Below, one piece after another: positions 62,929 through 64,000 of a stretch of 64,000 bases of DNA. This DNA comes from GCA-2718815 sp963578105. Its GTDB lineage: Bacteria > Planctomycetota > Planctomycetia > Pirellulales > Pirellulaceae. The notes below the pieces were generated by a model, which searched no databases, was not told the origin of the DNA, and saw nothing but the letters and a program-made list of their open reading frames with translations. The position numbers and the translations under genes are program-made. The DNA lies in the NCBI GenBank assembly GCA_963578105.1, contig CAUZBP010000008.1:37437-101436 (forward strand), given 5' to 3'. Position 1 is the stretch's first letter, and each line of letters opens with the position of its first letter.

Positions 62929-64000
62929 CACTGTCGCGTGATCGTCTCGTCAAGGTTTAAAATAATACTGGCCACCATCATATAGGCTGCCAGTTCCTCG
63001 GCGCCGGCGTTCCCATTGGAAGGCGACTCCCCGATCGCAAGTAGCATTTCAGCAGCACGCTTGTCCTGCTGATAACTTTCCAGGTAATCATCCAGTCCCT
63101 TGCGCAGGATAGACAGTTCTGTTGCCGACGGCCAGCGGGCGGTGGCCAACCGGAACCCGTAACGGATCCGCTCCTCGGCAGTGTGACCAGCTTCTGTGAC
63201 CATCCGCTGGGCCAACGCACGCGCAGCTTCGACAAAGGTTGTGTCGTTCAGCAACACCAGCGCCTGCAGCGGAGTATTCGACTGCGAACGCTTCACGGTG
63301 CAAATCTCACGGGTAGGAGCATCGAAACTAGCCATGGCTGGCGGTGGGATCGTCCGTTTCCAGAACGTATACATGCTACGTCGATAAAGCTTCCAACCGT
63401 GGTCCTGAACGTAGGCCATCTGATGGGTAATCGGCAGCCAGAGACCCTCTGGCTGGTAAGGTTTGACCGACGGTCCTCCGATCTCCTTGACCAACAAACC
63501 GCTGACGGCCAGTGCTTGATCACGAATCATCTCAGCAGACAAACGCAATCGGGGTGCCCGTGAGAACAGAAGATTTTCAGGATCGACGGGCAGCGAATGA
63601 GCCCGTTCGGCATCCGAAGTCTTCGCCGATTCATCACGGCTTGCCGAACTTTGCCGATAGGTCGCACTACTGACAATCAGCTTTTGAATCGCCTTCAGAT
63701 CCCAACCGTTACGAACCAACTCGGTGGCGAGCCAGTCGAGCAGGTCGGGGTGGGTGGGCCGTTCTCCCCGTACACCAAAGTCCTCGGCAGTGTCGACCAG
63801 GCCCTTCCCGAAGTGTTTTCTCCACAAGTGATTGATAATCACGCGCGCCGTAAGGGGATGACCCGGATCAACCAGCCAACGAGCCAACGAGAGGCGATTG
63901 GCCGGCACACCTTCGGCCAGTGGCGGCAGTACCCCGGGCACGCCTGAGGTCACAAGCTGTCGAGGCTGGTCGTACTGACCACGGTGGAGCACAAATGTCT
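62928..64000 (-). CDS. PSD1-family protein, C-terminal part (runs off the window)
   Basis: Only the DUF1553 region is inside the window: TFVLHRGQYDQPRQLVTSG, then LTARVIINHLWRKHFGKG, DFGVRGERPTHPDLLDWLA, and the ending MMVASIILNLDETITRQ. The frame is open through the right edge, so the N-terminal haem domain and DUF1549 lie beyond 64000. Its stop codon is shared with the DUF1501 start as TGATG. It completes the fourth intact-looking PSD1-DUF1501 unit with adjacent genes on minus. Confidence 0.9.
   Translation of the reverse strand, partial: TFVLHRGQYDQPRQLVTSGVPGVLPPLAEGVPANRLSLARWLVDPGHPLTARVIINHLWRKHFGKGLVDTAEDFGVRGERPTHPDLLDWLATELVRNGWDLKAIQKLIVSSATYRQSSASRDESAKTSDAERAHSLPVDPENLLFSRAPRLRLSAEMIRDQALAVSGLLVKEIGGPSVKPYQPEGLWLPITHQMAYVQDHGWKLYRRSMYTFWKRTIPPPAMASFDAPTREICTVKRSQSNTPLQALVLLNDTTFVEAARALAQRMVTEAGHTAEERIRYGFRLATARWPSATELSILRKGLDDYLESYQQDKRAAEMLLAIGESPSNGNAGAEELAAYMMVASIILNLDETITRQ

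Noticed and set aside
1..64000. CRISPR arrays, insertion sequences or phage genes
   Set aside because: No regular repeat-spacer series, transposase, integrase or phage structural motif was found.

Overview
The window is chromosomal DNA of a planctomycete, most likely of a Pirellulales type. The evidence is gene content, not a marker gene. There are seven DUF1501 (sulfatase-like, Tat-exported) genes and six PSCyt1-DUF1549-DUF1553 ('PSD1', planctomycete cytochrome) genes. There is also a DUF1080/propeller/cytochrome c fusion, Asp-box sialidase-like proteins, PQQ-type propellers and a ceramidase-family protein. These sets are characteristic of Planctomycetes. I found no rRNA, CRISPR array, intact insertion sequence or phage module. 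One tRNA-Leu(UAG) is present.

Layout. 0.16-4.1 kb (minus): a small catabolic block of a dimethylformamidase-like protein, an enolase-superfamily enzyme and an amidohydrolase. 4.4-10.7 kb (minus): a tandemly duplicated DUF1501/PSD1 cassette. One copy has lost almost all of its PSD1 gene and keeps only a C-terminal relic. 11.5-13.4 kb (plus): a sodium:solute symporter with a single-base frameshift and a PKD-like domain in an extracytoplasmic loop. 13.5-16.4 kb (minus): a ceramidase-like enzyme and a nucleoside-type MFS transporter. 16.8-18.1 kb (plus): an epimerase-like protein and a possible small membrane protein. 18.1-25.3 kb: a DUF1501/PSD1 pair (minus) divergent from a lone large PSD1 gene (plus).

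25.4-32.5 kb is a metabolic cluster. RidA, a double metallo-beta-lactamase protein and a lactonase-type propeller lie on minus. They are divergent from a ThDP enzyme and a 2-hydroxyacid-dehydrogenase-like protein that lacks two catalytic residues. A broken alpha/beta hydrolase follows. 32.6-35.5 kb holds two unknown or poorly known genes, the tRNA and an M50 protease. 35.7-46.5 kb (minus): the 1066-residue fusion, a sialidase-like protein, an isochorismatase-family hydrolase and another DUF1501/PSD1 pair. 47.2-53 kb: a Ser/Thr kinase, a second sialidase-like protein, an orphan DUF1501 and an opine-dehydrogenase-like gene. 53.1-64 kb (minus) is one co-directional block: PSD1, DUF1501, two PQQ propellers, a Tat-exported DHDPS-like protein, PSD1, DUF1501. 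It runs off the right edge.

Most products carry Sec or Tat signals or are membrane proteins, so the window mainly specifies an extracytoplasmic machinery. By inference this takes part in breakdown and uptake of complex organic matter, with cytoplasmic enzymes processing the resulting acids, amides and nucleosides. Planctomycete cassettes of PSD1 plus DUF1501 have no settled biochemical role, so no reaction is assigned to them here. Starts were moved from the longest open frame where conserved sequence, signal peptides or ribosome-binding sites favoured a downstream codon.
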